The position numbers and the translations under genes were made by a program. Positions 18,009-26,771 of a stretch of 64,000 nucleotides of DNA are shown one piece after another (the first letter of the stretch is position 1; each line of letters begins with the position of its first letter). Below the pieces are notes generated by a model that was not told where the DNA came from, did no database searches, and saw only the letters and a program-made list of their open reading frames with translations. The stretch comes from an uncultured Roseicyclus sp. (GTDB taxonomy: Bacteria; Pseudomonadota; Alphaproteobacteria; Rhodobacterales; Rhodobacteraceae), in assembly GCA_947494975.1 (NCBI GenBank), contig CANLXA010000004.1, positions 653,001 through 717,000 of the forward strand. Reading direction: 5' to 3'.

Positions 18009-18602
18009 CTACCCCGCAACCTGATCACAATTCGCTCCGCTGATATCAACGCCGGTGAACCAGCCGGTGGTAACCACATCGCCCGCCGGGCCCGTCACGA
18101 TGTCGCCAAAGACCCACCCGTTCGGGCTGCCGAAATAGGTGGTGACGACCGATTGACCGGTCTGTGCCGTCCCCACGACGGGGGATTGCGGCGACGTGCC
18201 GGCGTGCAAGTTGAAAGCTGGCCCCCGATAGCCCCAACAGGCATATCCGCCGATATGATCCGGTGCGGGCAGGTCGATGAATTGTGCAAACCGGTTGCGC
18301 ACCTCCCACATCGCCGCACTGGGCGGTTGGGCTGTGTTGATCTGGCACCCAACAAAGGTTTCGCCGTCGCGGATGAGCGCGACGGTTTCTGCCAGATCGG
18401 GCGGCGGCGTCGGGCCGGAGCCGGTGCAGTCGGAATTATCGAACAAGGCCTGACCGGCTGCGGAGCTGAAGCAATGGCCAAGCCGGTCGAAGATCATGTT
18501 CCGCACCACCCAGGCTTCGGTGCAGAAATCCACGCCCTGGGCCGTGGCAGGCAAGGGAATGATGCCTAGCCACAGGGCAAGGACGAGTTTGGCATGACGC
18601 AT
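18009..18602 (-). CDS. DUF4453 domain-containing exported protein
   Basis: A 197-residue secreted protein with a signal peptide ending ATAQ (about residue 22). The first part (AWVVRNMIFDRLGHCFSS, 32-49) has the YARHG-like cysteine-containing pattern that I associate with DUF4453, a family largely limited to Rhodobacteraceae. The C-terminal half (YACWGYRGPAFNLHAGTSPQS onward) resembles a bacterial SH3 domain, often a cell-wall or protein-binding module. Six or more cysteines suggest disulfides in the periplasm. Function is unknown. Confidence 0.75.
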   Translation of the reverse strand: MRHAKLVLALWLGIIPLPATAQGVDFCTEAWVVRNMIFDRLGHCFSSAAGQALFDNSDCTGSGPTPPPDLAETVALIRDGETFVGCQINTAQPPSAAMWEVRNRFAQFIDLPAPDHIGGYACWGYRGPAFNLHAGTSPQSPVVGTAQTGQSVVTTYFGSPNGWVFGDIVTGPAGDVVTTGWFTGVDISGANCDQVAG

Positions 18603-18719
18603 GGGGTGGTCTCCGGGGCAGCGGCTTCAGTGACCGAATGCTAACCACGGATCTGCATTTGACCAACCCCGGAAAGCGGGGGTGAACCGGGCATGCCGCC
18701 CCTGGAGCTTCCCCAAATG

Positions 18720-18746
18720 AAAACGGCGCCGGAAGATCCGACGCCG
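18720..18746 (-). terminator. Terminator of trcR
   Basis: Read on the minus strand, 30 nt after the trcR stop codon: CGGCGTCGG, loop ATCTT, CCGGCGCCG, then TTTT. The stem is nine base pairs including one G-T wobble and is followed by a T-run, a standard rho-independent terminator. Confidence 0.8.
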
Positions 18747-18776
18747 CGCGTTCTCTCATTCAGGCGAGGCGCTGGA

Positions 18777-19547
18777 TTACTTGCCCTCATCCTCTTCATC
18801 ATCGTCACCGCTGTCCCCGGCGGGGAGATTGAAGAAGCTCTCGGCGCTCCGGCTGACATCGTGGGGCGCTTCGGTCTCTTCATCCTCGACGGTTCCGGAG
18901 AGCGAGAACGTCTCAAGCCCGGCAATGGCCGTCGGCACGCTCGGCTCGGGATCCATCCCCAGCGAGGTTTCCGTCGACACCAGCTTGCGTCGCTCATCGT
19001 CGCTCATCACGCCGCCTTCCGCCGCCTTCTTGGCGTTGGCCTTCTGGACTGCGGCATCAAGCTCCGATTGCTTGCAGAGGCCGAGCGCCACGGGATCAAT
19101 CGGCTGAATATTCGAGATGTTCCAATGCGTCCGCTCCCTGATCGCCTGAATGGTCGGCTTGGTTGTACCCACCAGCTTGGAGATCTGGCCATCGGTCAGT
19201 TCGGGATGGAACTTCACCAGCCAAAGGATGGACGCCGGGCGGTCCTGCCGCTTCGACAGCGGTGTGTAGCGCGGGCCACGGCGCTTTTCCTCGCCCACGG
19301 CGGCCGGGTTGTGCTTGAGCTTCAGCTTGTGATTGACGTCCTTCTCGGCGGCGTCGATCTCCTCCTGCGTCAGCTGATTGTTGACGATCGGGTCAAAGCC
19401 TTTCACGCCGGTGGCCACGTCGCCATCGGCGATGCCCTGCACTTCCAGTTCGTGCAGGCCGCAGAAATCGCCGATCTGCTTGAAGCTCAGCGTTGTGTTG
19501 TCGACCAGCCAGACTGCGGTGGCTTTGGTCATGATCGGTTTGTTCAT
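18777..19547 (-). CDS. trcR: Cell cycle transcriptional regulator TrcR (DUF1013)
   Basis: A 256-residue DUF1013 protein, an alphaproteobacterial family named TrcR after its role in Caulobacter cell-cycle transcription. The start MNKPIMTKATAVWLVDNT and the helix-turn-helix-like stretch DGQISKLVGTTKPTIQAIRE (about 117-136) are conserved features. The C-terminal 60 residues are acidic and low complexity (GDSGDDDEEDEGK at the end). ATG 19547 is preceded by GAGGGA; a longer frame upstream lacks family similarity. It is followed by a strong terminator and is divergent from the RNase T2 gene. Confidence 0.88.
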   Translation of the reverse strand: MNKPIMTKATAVWLVDNTTLSFKQIGDFCGLHELEVQGIADGDVATGVKGFDPIVNNQLTQEEIDAAEKDVNHKLKLKHNPAAVGEEKRRGPRYTPLSKRQDRPASILWLVKFHPELTDGQISKLVGTTKPTIQAIRERTHWNISNIQPIDPVALGLCKQSELDAAVQKANAKKAAEGGVMSDDERRKLVSTETSLGMDPEPSVPTAIAGLETFSLSGTVEDEETEAPHDVSRSAESFFNLPAGDSGDDDEEDEGK

Positions 19548-19683
19548 CTTCGGGTCCCTCCGGGTCCAATGATACGAGGAAAGAGGCCGGTGGAAGCGGC
19601 TTGCGGGCGGATGCCTCGCAGATCCTCGATTTCGGGGAAATCGCAGCGTATATAGGCCCGGAATCGCCGGGAGGGAAGGCCTA

Positions 19684-20316
19684 ATGAAACGACTGATCCT
19701 GGCAATGATCTGCGCGGCTGGTCTGGCGCAGGCCGAGGGCGAGCAGGCGGGCACGTTCGATTACTACGTTTTGGCGCTCAGCTGGACGCCCACATGGTGC
19801 GCCCTGGAAGGGGATGATCGCGACAGCCCGCAATGCGAGGGCGGCCGGGGATACGGGTTCACCCTGCATGGGCTGTGGCCGCAATACGAAACCGGCTGGC
19901 CCAGTTTCTGCCCCACAACGTTGCGTGCCCCATCCCGCGGTATGACAGGTGAGATGACCGATATCATGGGAAGCGCGGGCCTTGCCTGGCACCAATGGCG
20001 CAAACATGGCGTCTGCACGGGGCTCGAAGCGCGGGACTACTATGCGCTGTCCCGACTGGCCTATGACAGCATCACCCGCCCCGATCTGCTTCGTCGGCTG
20101 GATGAAGAGGTCCGCCTGCCAGCGGCTGTAATCGAAGAGGCGTTTCTGGAAGTGAACACGCAGCTTGAGCCCGACATGCTCACCGTGACCTGCCGGGCCA
20201 ACCGCATCCAGGAAGTCCGCATCTGCCTGACCCGCGGTCTGGAACCACGCATATGTGGCTCCGACGTGATCCGCGATTGCACATCCCCCGACGCGCTCTT
20301 TTCGCCGATGCGGTAG
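19684..20316 (+). CDS. Ribonuclease T2 family protein
   Basis: A 210-residue exported endoribonuclease with a signal peptide (about 1-17, AGLAQAEG). The CAS I motif is FTLHGLWP with His62. The CAS II region reads WHQWRKHGVC (102-111), keeping Lys107 and His108. In RNase Rh and most eukaryotic T2 enzymes the residue before the Trp is a catalytic glutamate; here it is Gln104. Several cysteines could form the family's disulfides. It probably degrades RNA in the periplasm or outside the cell. A hairpin element follows 50 nt after the stop codon. Confidence 0.88.
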   Translation: MKRLILAMICAAGLAQAEGEQAGTFDYYVLALSWTPTWCALEGDDRDSPQCEGGRGYGFTLHGLWPQYETGWPSFCPTTLRAPSRGMTGEMTDIMGSAGLAWHQWRKHGVCTGLEARDYYALSRLAYDSITRPDLLRRLDEEVRLPAAVIEEAFLEVNTQLEPDMLTVTCRANRIQEVRICLTRGLEPRICGSDVIRDCTSPDALFSPMR

Positions 20317-20365
20317 GGGCCACCGCCCTTCATACGCTAGCATCTGCGGTACATTTGACGGCTCA

Positions 20366-20423
20366 GGGGGGCTGTCTGCCCTCCGCCTTCGGCTCCCCCC
20401 GAGAGTTTTGCGACCAAGATGAA
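20366..20423 (+). terminator. Terminator-like element with conserved CCAAGATGAA tail (copy A)
   Basis: Downstream of the RNase T2 gene, GGGGGG pairs with CCCCCC (20395-20400), extended by CTC/GAG and with an inner GCCTTCGGC mini-hairpin. It is followed by AGTTTTG and then CCAAGATGAAG (20414-20424). The tail recurs in copies B and C. Confidence 0.6.
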
Positions 20424-20590
20424 GGGAGCGTTTACCAGCCATTAAGGTTAACGCAGCAAGCTGAGCGGGCGTCGATAGGTGGAGACCGACTCGGCGTCCA
20501 AGGTGAAACCCCATCCGACGGGAAAGCTGGCCAAGGTGAGGACCCGACCGCCGGATGGGGCGCTTATCGGAGGACATCCGGGCGCGCGGT
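20424..20590. other. Non-coding core with stem-loops (candidate structured RNA or repeat)
   Basis: The 421 bp between the RNase T2 and recR genes hold no convincing ORF. The central part has TTAAGGTTAACG (20443-20454). A nested hairpin, GTCG-ATA-GGT-GGAG-ACC-GAC, spans 20471-20490. A perfect 9-bp inverted repeat, CCCCATCCG (20509-20517) / CGGATGGGG (20552-20560), follows. The core is framed by the inverted copies A and B. This layout is compatible with a small RNA or a dispersed intergenic repeat; strand and transcription are unknown. 20621-20737 shows nothing that I can name. Confidence 0.4.
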
Positions 20591-20620
20591 TTCATCTTGG
20601 CAAGAAAACTCCCGCCGGAG
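20591..20620 (-). terminator. Terminator-like element with conserved CCAAGATGAA tail (copy B)
   Basis: Read on the minus strand downstream of recR: CTCC-GGCG-GGAG hairpin, TTTTCTTG, then CCAAGATGAA. It is a compact rho-independent terminator followed by the same 10-nt tail as copy A, in the opposite orientation. It is 118 nt after the recR stop codon. Confidence 0.6.
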
Positions 20621-20737
20621 GCCCCAGCCCAACAATTTGTACCACCGGCTCAACACGGCGGAGTCAGGTCACGCCACGTGCCCACCGCGCCGCAGGCGCT
20701 CAGGCGAATGCAGCGCAGCTGCGCAATTGGATCAGGA

Positions 20738-21337
20738 TCACATGGATTTCCTGGCATGCAGGGCGGCGGAGATCGTACCGTCGTCGAGGTAATCCAGTTC
20801 ACCGCCGATGGGCACGCCCTGGGCCAGCGATGTCAGGCTCACACCGGTCATGGCCAGTTCGTCGGCGATGTAATGGGCCGTGGTTTGCCCGTCGACCGTG
20901 GCGTTCAGCGCGAGGATCACTTCGGTGATCCCTTCATCGGCCATCCGCGAGATCAGGCGCGGGATCCGCAGGTCTTCCGGGCCCACATCGTCGAGCGCCG
21001 ACAATGTTCCGCCCAGCACGTGGTAGCGCCCCTTGAACGCGCCGCCCCGCTCCATGGCCCACAAATCGGCAACGTCTTCCACAACACACAATTCACCAGT
21101 GGCGCGGGCCACATCCGTGCAGATCCCGCACAAATCGCCGGTCCCGATGTTTCCGCAATTCACACATTCCCGCGCCGTGTCGGCCACCCGACCCATGGTT
21201 TCAGCCAGCGGGCGCATCAGCGCGCCGCGCTTCTTGATAAGCGTCAGGACCGCGCGGCGGGCGGAGCGAGGGCCAAGGCCCGGCAGGCGGGCCATGATCC
21301 CGATCAGCTCTTCAATATCCTTGGGCGTTTCGGTCAC
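20738..21337 (-). CDS. recR: Recombination protein RecR
   Basis: A 199-residue DNA-repair protein that with RecF and RecO loads RecA at gaps. An N-terminal helix-hairpin-helix ([16 protein letters not shown], 18-33) precedes a C4 zinc finger with Cys58, 61, 70 and 73, then a Toprim domain. The likely start is a GTG at 21337, since [20 protein letters not shown] aligns with the usual N terminus. It ends the dnaX-GNAT-ybaB-recR run; dnaX, ybaB and recR together is a widely conserved bacterial order. Confidence 0.96.
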   Translation of the reverse strand: MTETPKDIEELIGIMARLPGLGPRSARRAVLTLIKKRGALMRPLAETMGRVADTARECVNCGNIGTGDLCGICTDVARATGELCVVEDVADLWAMERGGAFKGRYHVLGGTLSALDDVGPEDLRIPRLISRMADEGITEVILALNATVDGQTTAHYIADELAMTGVSLTSLAQGVPIGGELDYLDDGTISAALHARKSM

Positions 21338-21352
21338 GTCCGGTGCCAGGGC

Positions 21353-21697
21353 TCAGAACGGCATCTTGACGCCGGGGGGCAGGCCCATCTCTTCGGTCAA
21401 CCGCCCCATTTCTTCGTTGTTCTTCTCCTGCGCCTTCGATTGCGCATCCTTGATGGCGGCAAGGATCAGGTCCTCCACGACCTCCTTGTCATCCTCGTTG
21501 AAGATCGACGGGTCGATATCGAGCGCCGTCAACTCGCCCTTCGCCGTCGCGGTTGCCTTCACCAGGCCTGCGCCGGATTCCCCGGTGACGGTCATGGTCG
21601 CGAGGTTTTCCTGCATCTCGGCCATCTTGCCCTGCAGTTCCTGCGCCTGTTTCATCATCTTGGCCATGTCGCCAAGATTGCCCAATCCCTTCAACAT
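21353..21697 (-). CDS. YbaB/EbfC family nucleoid-associated protein
   Basis: A 114-residue small DNA-binding protein that dimerises into tweezers and helps organise the nucleoid. The N-terminal Met/Gln/Lys-rich helix (MKQAQELQGKMAEMQENLA, 15-33) and the following GLVKATATAKGELTALDIDP are classic for the family. A strong AGGAGA site lies 7 nt before the ATG. It is 15 nt upstream of recR and in the standard dnaX-ybaB-recR setting. Confidence 0.95.
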   Translation of the reverse strand: MLKGLGNLGDMAKMMKQAQELQGKMAEMQENLATMTVTGESGAGLVKATATAKGELTALDIDPSIFNEDDKEVVEDLILAAIKDAQSKAQEKNNEEMGRLTEEMGLPPGVKMPF

Positions 21698-21804
21698 CTC
21701 GCATTCTCCTGTTGTGTTGTCGCTTTAGATACGGGCAGGGCGGCAGGGCGGCAAGGTGATCGCACCTTGTTTCGGGCTGCCAGCCCCGTGGGGTTGGTCC
21801 ACGC

Positions 21805-22272
21805 CTATCCCAAAACCTTGGAATAGTGGTGCCTCAGGGGGGCCAGTCCAGCGGCTTCGAACATGCGGTGTGCGTCATGGTTCGCCGCCCACGTATTCAG
21901 CGTCAGGGTGATGCATCCAAGGGATCTTGCCTGTGTTTCGGCGGTGTCCAGCAACGCGCGGCCAATGCCCTCGCGCTGGCGGTCCGGCAGAACGGCGATA
22001 TGTTCGACATGAAGGTCTGGCTGAGAAATGCCATAAGGCGTCTCTTTGCCCGGACGGTGGCGGGCAAAGAGGTAGCCACACCCCTCCGCGGTGATCCAAA
22101 TGTGGCAATCCTCCTCGGCCAACATCCGCGCGAAAAAGGCGCGCATCTCGGTCGCATCGACATGCGTCTTGAACCGATCAGGATACGCCGCGGCGTGCCA
22201 GCTCTGCACCACGGCATTCAAGCGCAGCAGGGCGTCCAGATCCTTCTCCGTCGCGCGGCGGATCTCGATCAT
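21805..22272 (-). CDS. GNAT family N-acetyltransferase
   Basis: A 155-residue acetyl-CoA-dependent acetyltransferase. Motif A is seen as VEHIAVLPDRQREGIGRALL (about 92-111), with the Q/RxxGxG/A pyrophosphate-binding loop, and motif B is near NTWAANHDAHRMFEAAG. The acceptor is unknown. The start codon (22272) overlaps the dnaX stop codon as ATGA, so it is translationally coupled to dnaX. It interrupts the usual dnaX-ybaB adjacency. Confidence 0.85.
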   Translation of the reverse strand: MIEIRRATEKDLDALLRLNAVVQSWHAAAYPDRFKTHVDATEMRAFFARMLAEEDCHIWITAEGCGYLFARHRPGKETPYGISQPDLHVEHIAVLPDRQREGIGRALLDTAETQARSLGCITLTLNTWAANHDAHRMFEAAGLAPLRHHYSKVLG

Positions 22273-24023
22273 TCGTCTTCGAACGGATCCCAATCATCCG
22301 CCTCTTCCGGGATCTCTTCCAGCGCCGTGGCCGCCGCCTCCTGCTCCAGATCCGCATGGGACCGGATTTCGGCAATTCGCGCCTTTGGAAACCGCGACAG
22401 AACCGCCTGCATCAGCGGATGCCGGGAGATCTCATCCTCCGCCGCGCGGCGCTTGGCCTGTTCCTGTTCTTCGATCGTCAGGCCACCGCCCGAAGAGGCG
22501 ACGGTGATCCCCCACCGGGCTCCGGTGGCCGTCTGCAACAGGCGCCCGAGCCGCTGGATCAGATCGCGCGGCGCGGCGTCGGTCACCTCCACTTCCAGCC
22601 GTCCCGGGCTGTAGGAGACAAGCCGCAGTGCGGTTTTCACCTCGATCAGCAGCTTGATGTCCCGCGCGGATTCGACCAGCGCGACGACACTGTCGAAGGC
22701 TGGGTAAAGTGACAGGTCCGGCCCGGCCTGCGGTGCGAGGGCGGCCTGCGGGCCTCCCCCGCCGCCCGCGGGTGCGGGCCCGGTTGCGCGCGCCACGGGG
22801 CCGGGGCCAAGGGGCGCGGAGCTTCCGGGCGCAGGCGCGCCACCGGACGGGCGCGGCATTTCCGACAGCTTCTTGACGAGATCGCCCGGGGTCGGCAGTT
22901 CGGCCACATGGGTCAGGCGGATCACCGCCATTTCGGCGGCCATCATCGCGTTTGGGGCCATGGAAACCTCTTCCAGCGCTTTCAGCAGCATCTGCCACAT
23001 CCGCGTCAGCACCCGCATCGGCAGTTTCTCGGCCAAAGCCAGCCCGCGCGTGCGTTCGTCGGGCGCAATCGTCGGGTCCTCCGCGGCCTCCGGCGTGATC
23101 GAAATCACGCTCAACCAATGGGTGATTTCGGCCAGATCGCGCAACACGGCGACCGGATCGGCGCCGTCGGCATATTGCGCGCCCAGTTCATCCAGCGCCT
23201 TGGCAGCCTCTCCGGCCATGATCGCCTCGAACAGGTCCAGCACGCGCCCCCGATCTGCCAGCCCCAGCATCGCGCGGACCTGATCGGCAGTCGTCTCGCC
23301 TGCGCCGTGGGCGATGGCCTGATCCAGCAGGCTCATCGCGTCCCGCACCGAGCCTTCGGCGGCTCGTGTGATCAGCGCCAGCGCATCTTCTGCAATCTCG
23401 GCGCTTTCCAGCCCCGCGATCCGCGACAGATGTGCGATCATCACTTCCGGCTCGATCCGGCGCAGGTCAAATCGCTGGCAGCGCGACAGCACGGTCACCG
23501 GCACCTTGCGGATCTCGGTGGTCGCAAACAGGAACTTCACGTGGGCGGGCGGCTCTTCCAGTGTCTTCAGCAGCGCGTTGAACGCACTCGTCGACAGCAT
23601 GTGAACCTCGTCGATGATGAAGATCTTGTACCGCGCCTGGGCGGCCCGGTAGCTGACCGTTTCGATGATCGCGTCGCGGATGTTCTGGACACCGGTATTT
23701 GACGCCGCATCCATCTCCATCACATCCACATGGCGGCCTTCGGCAATCGCCACGCAATTCTGGCACACGCCGCAGGGGTCGGTTGTCGGGCCGCCTTCGC
23801 CGTCCGCCCCGATGCAGTTCAGCCCCTTGGCGATGATCCGCGCCGTAGTCGTCTTGCCTGTGCCACGGATGCCCGTCAGCATGAAGGCCTGCGCGATCCG
23901 ATCCGCGTCAAACGCGTTCTTCAACGTGCGCACCATCGCCTCCTGCCCGATCAGATCGGCAAACGTGGCGGGGCGATATTTCCGGGCAAGGACCTGGTAG
24001 CCGGGCTCAGTGGTGCTGGTCAT
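22269..24023 (-). CDS. dnaX: DNA polymerase III subunit gamma/tau
   Basis: A 584-residue clamp-loader ATPase. Walker A GIRGTGKTTT is at 51-60, a four-cysteine zinc module with CGVCQNC near 84, Walker B IDEVHML, and the sensor SRCQRFDLRR. The central part (about 390-440) is a Gly/Ala/Pro-rich linker, and the last 140 residues form the tau C-terminal region that binds the polymerase core. I saw no clear A-rich slippery site of the E. coli kind, so whether a separate gamma form exists is open. Confidence 0.96.
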   Translation of the reverse strand: MTSTTEPGYQVLARKYRPATFADLIGQEAMVRTLKNAFDADRIAQAFMLTGIRGTGKTTTARIIAKGLNCIGADGEGGPTTDPCGVCQNCVAIAEGRHVDVMEMDAASNTGVQNIRDAIIETVSYRAAQARYKIFIIDEVHMLSTSAFNALLKTLEEPPAHVKFLFATTEIRKVPVTVLSRCQRFDLRRIEPEVMIAHLSRIAGLESAEIAEDALALITRAAEGSVRDAMSLLDQAIAHGAGETTADQVRAMLGLADRGRVLDLFEAIMAGEAAKALDELGAQYADGADPVAVLRDLAEITHWLSVISITPEAAEDPTIAPDERTRGLALAEKLPMRVLTRMWQMLLKALEEVSMAPNAMMAAEMAVIRLTHVAELPTPGDLVKKLSEMPRPSGGAPAPGSSAPLGPGPVARATGPAPAGGGGGPQAALAPQAGPDLSLYPAFDSVVALVESARDIKLLIEVKTALRLVSYSPGRLEVEVTDAAPRDLIQRLGRLLQTATGARWGITVASSGGGLTIEEQEQAKRRAAEDEISRHPLMQAVLSRFPKARIAEIRSHADLEQEAAATALEEIPEEADDWDPFEDE

Positions 24024-24085
24024 GGGGACTCATTCAAACGGATCAGCGTCAAAGGTATGCGCCGGGCCGGGCCGCGTCCACCGGA

Positions 24086-24448
24086 TTAGAGGCTCCAGAG
24101 GATCGCGCCGGTCAGAACGGTGCCGCCGGTCAGGATCACCGCCAGGGCGGTGAAGGAGCGTGATGGTTGCGCCTCCGCGTCGGTCTGCTGCAGGCGGCGA
24201 TAGGTTTTCAGCGCCTGGTTTCGTGCCGACCAGAAGATGAAGATCGCCCCGGTCAGGAAAATGGTGGACACCGCCTTCGCGGCCCAGGTCGGATCGAAGG
24301 CGCCGAACACGGCTTTCAGGCCGATGGCCACCCCGATGGCCGCCATGCCGGTGCCCATCCACGACGCAAACGTGCGTTCATTGGCCAGTATGGTCCGGTC
24401 CTCGGCCCATTCGGTGCGGTCTTCGGCGAGCTTGTTGCGATCACTCAT
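24086..24448 (-). CDS. DUF202 (YidH-like) inner membrane protein
   Basis: A 120-residue membrane protein with three predicted helices (about 34-55, 60-75 and 100-120). The N-terminal motif DRTEWAEDRTILANERTFASW (split around residues 10-30) with RT-ANERT-W is the DUF202/YidH hallmark. Function is unknown across the family. ATG 24448 starts the conserved region; longer frames upstream do not resemble the family. It lies 62 bp upstream of dnaX on the same strand. Confidence 0.85.
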   Translation of the reverse strand: MSDRNKLAEDRTEWAEDRTILANERTFASWMGTGMAAIGVAIGLKAVFGAFDPTWAAKAVSTIFLTGAIFIFWSARNQALKTYRRLQQTDAEAQPSRSFTALAVILTGGTVLTGAILWSL

Positions 24449-24631
24449 GGGCCGGTAGCCTAGTGCGCTGCTGCGCCCAAGGCCAGTCGGGCCGTTGACG
24501 GATGCAGCGCAATATCCTCGAATCTCGCGCCGGGCGCTGCGCAGCCCTCGCGGATGCTCCATTGCGTTCGGCCCCGTGCCCCCCGATAACGCGGCGCGTG
24601 GCCGGATCGCCACGATGCGGAGCAGGCGGAA

Positions 24632-24958
24632 ATGCAGCTGACACCTATCCAGATGGCGATGGCCGCCGCCGTATTGACTATGTCGGCCCTGGCCGCGGCC
24701 TTCTGGGGCGCGGCACTTCTGGCGGGTGGCCCACGGGCGGTGATTGCAGCGTTGCCTATCACCGCGATGGCCCTGTTCACCATGGCCCATCTGCCCACGA
24801 TGGCCGCCGCGATTTTGCTCTGGCGGGCCGGCGTTGCACAGAGCTGGCCACTGTTGCGATGGGGTCTCTTCGTCGCGATGATCTACTTTTCCGCCGCCTG
24901 CATTCTGTCGGTCTTCGGCAACTTTCTCGCCGCATCCGTCCTTGGCCTGATCGGCTGA
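24632..24958 (+). CDS. Hypothetical membrane protein
   Basis: A 108-residue, very hydrophobic protein with about four membrane segments (8-31, 36-62, 74-96 and a short C-terminal one). I do not recognise the family. GCGGAA precedes the ATG at a plausible distance. It is divergent from the DUF202 gene. The 191 bp that follow, up to 25149, hold an AT-richer patch with a TGTATACA palindrome (24965-24972) but no gene. Confidence 0.6.
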   Translation: MQLTPIQMAMAAAVLTMSALAAAFWGAALLAGGPRAVIAALPITAMALFTMAHLPTMAAAILLWRAGVAQSWPLLRWGLFVAMIYFSAACILSVFGNFLAASVLGLIG

Positions 24959-25149
24959 ACCGCCTGTATACAACTATTTTCACTTGAAATGAAAACCCGG
25001 TGCGCTAAGTTCTGGATCGCTGACGTAGGGGCAGCATCCAGATCCGCGGACAGCCGTCATCGGCACCCCTGACAGAGCAAACGACAGACACGATTTCGGT
25101 GTCTCTCATGCCCTCCCTAGCGGATCGGTGGGCGAATACGAGGGATCCG

Positions 25150-26691
25150 ATGACCAAATCAATCGACCAACTGCGCCGTGATGCAACGGCGTTGAAGAAG
25201 GCGTTTAAAGGGGGAACCCAGGACGCCATCAGACGTGTTCAGGATTACCGCCCCCGCCCGGAGGGGGCGGGTCTGACCCACGCAGACTTTCTCCATGTAA
25301 TCGCCCGCGAACAAGGCTTTGCCTCCTGGCCGCACCTGAAACTTTCGGTTGAAACCGAGGGGATGGACCGCGCACAAAAGCAACAACGCCTCGGCCTCGC
25401 GCTGAAGAACGGGCAGGATCATGTTGTGCGCCAGATGCTGGATGCGGATCCGGATTTGCCCAAGGGCAATCTGGCGTTGTCCTGTCTGCTCTACCATCTG
25501 CAGGACGTGGCCGCGATGATCGCCGCGGATCCGTCCCTGGCGACCAAACCCAGCCCGCTGGCCCCGCCGCTCACCGTTCTGGCGCAATCCAGGGCCATTC
25601 ACCTCTATCCTGACCGCGAGGCCGATATGCTCGGGATTGCGGATCTTCTGTTGGCCCACGGTGCGGATGTGAACCATGGCGTTCCCTTGGGGTTCGGAGA
25701 TGATCACCGGCTGTCGACGCTCTATTTCGCTATCGGCCATGCCGACAACATGGCGCTTGCGGAATGGTTGCTCGATCACGGGGCCGATCCCAATGACGGC
25801 GAGTCGCTCTATCACGCAACCGAGCTTGGGCATCACGGCGGCCTGCGCCTGCTGCTGGCCCATGGGGCCGATCCCAAGGGCACCAATGCACTGCTGCGGG
25901 CAATGGATTTCCACGATGTGGAGGCCGTCAGGATGTTGCTGGAGGCCGGGGCCGATGCCGATGAGTTCAACGCCGCCGAGGTGGGGGGAGAAGCGCCCTG
26001 GGTCATTCCGGCCCTGCACCAGGCCGCCCGGCGGATGAGCCCGCCGGAGATGGTCACGCTTCTGCTCGATCACGGCGCGGACCCGACGCGTGCCCATGAC
26101 GGGCTGACGCCCTACGCCTATGCGCGGATCTTCGGGAATGGCGACCTTGCGGATCTTCTGGCCGATCGGGGGCACGCCACCCCGCTCGATCCCACCGAAA
26201 CCCTCCTGGCTCAGGTGGCCGACGGGGAGGCGCCAACAGGCACCTATATCGACACCGCCAAGATTCCGCCTGCCGCCCGCAACATCGTGCGGCTGATCGT
26301 GCACCTTCCCGGCAAGCTCGACCATATCAGACGGCTGGTGGCCATCGGCGTGGAATATGACCGCCCCGATACCGAAGGTCTGACGCCGGTTCAGGTTGCC
26401 GGGTGGGAGGGCCTGCCGGAGGTGATGGAGTATCTCCTGCGGCTCAAACCGGACCTCGGGCATATCAACGGCTATGGTGGGACACTCTTTTCCACGATCC
26501 TGCACGGGGCCGAGAACAATCCCAACCGCGAGGGGCGGGATTATGTCACCTGTCTGCGTCTGGCATTGGACGAAGGTGTGGCGCTGCCCCGTGCGGCTCC
26601 GGACCGGGTGGCCGATCCGGAAATAGCGGAGTTTCTGCGCGATTGGGCCACCGCCCATCCGGGCCAGGTTGTGGAGCATGGCCCGGTCTGA
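25150..26691 (+). CDS. Ankyrin repeat protein
   Basis: A 513-residue cytosolic protein. An N-terminal module (about 1-75, with LTHADFLHVIAREQGFASWP at 40-59) is often found in front of bacterial ankyrin repeats. From about 75 to 360 there are at least five ankyrin units recognised by LLLAHGADVN, WLLDHGADPND, LLLAHGADPKG, MLLEAGADADE and LLLDHGADPTR, with a further unit near 420 (GLTPVQVAGWEGLPEVMEYL). GAGGGA precedes ATG 25150; upstream in-frame ATGs lack such a site. Ankyrins bind proteins; no partner is suggested by neighbours. Confidence 0.85.
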   Translation: MTKSIDQLRRDATALKKAFKGGTQDAIRRVQDYRPRPEGAGLTHADFLHVIAREQGFASWPHLKLSVETEGMDRAQKQQRLGLALKNGQDHVVRQMLDADPDLPKGNLALSCLLYHLQDVAAMIAADPSLATKPSPLAPPLTVLAQSRAIHLYPDREADMLGIADLLLAHGADVNHGVPLGFGDDHRLSTLYFAIGHADNMALAEWLLDHGADPNDGESLYHATELGHHGGLRLLLAHGADPKGTNALLRAMDFHDVEAVRMLLEAGADADEFNAAEVGGEAPWVIPALHQAARRMSPPEMVTLLLDHGADPTRAHDGLTPYAYARIFGNGDLADLLADRGHATPLDPTETLLAQVADGEAPTGTYIDTAKIPPAARNIVRLIVHLPGKLDHIRRLVAIGVEYDRPDTEGLTPVQVAGWEGLPEVMEYLLRLKPDLGHINGYGGTLFSTILHGAENNPNREGRDYVTCLRLALDEGVALPRAAPDRVADPEIAEFLRDWATAHPGQVVEHGPV

Positions 26692-26771
26692 TCATGCAAC
26701 GCCCGGCGGTGGGTTGACCTCCGCCGGGCAATTCCGGACCCTATGGCGGGTAATCGAAGGGCCTGCTGCCA

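Noticed and set aside
20555-21826. 423-codon plus-strand frame across recR and ybaB
   Set aside because: It runs antisense to two well-defined conserved genes and has no family features.
24965-24972. TGTATACA palindrome, possible GntR-type operator
   Set aside because: An isolated 8-bp palindrome with no regulator gene nearby and no clear promoter; too weak to list as a site.
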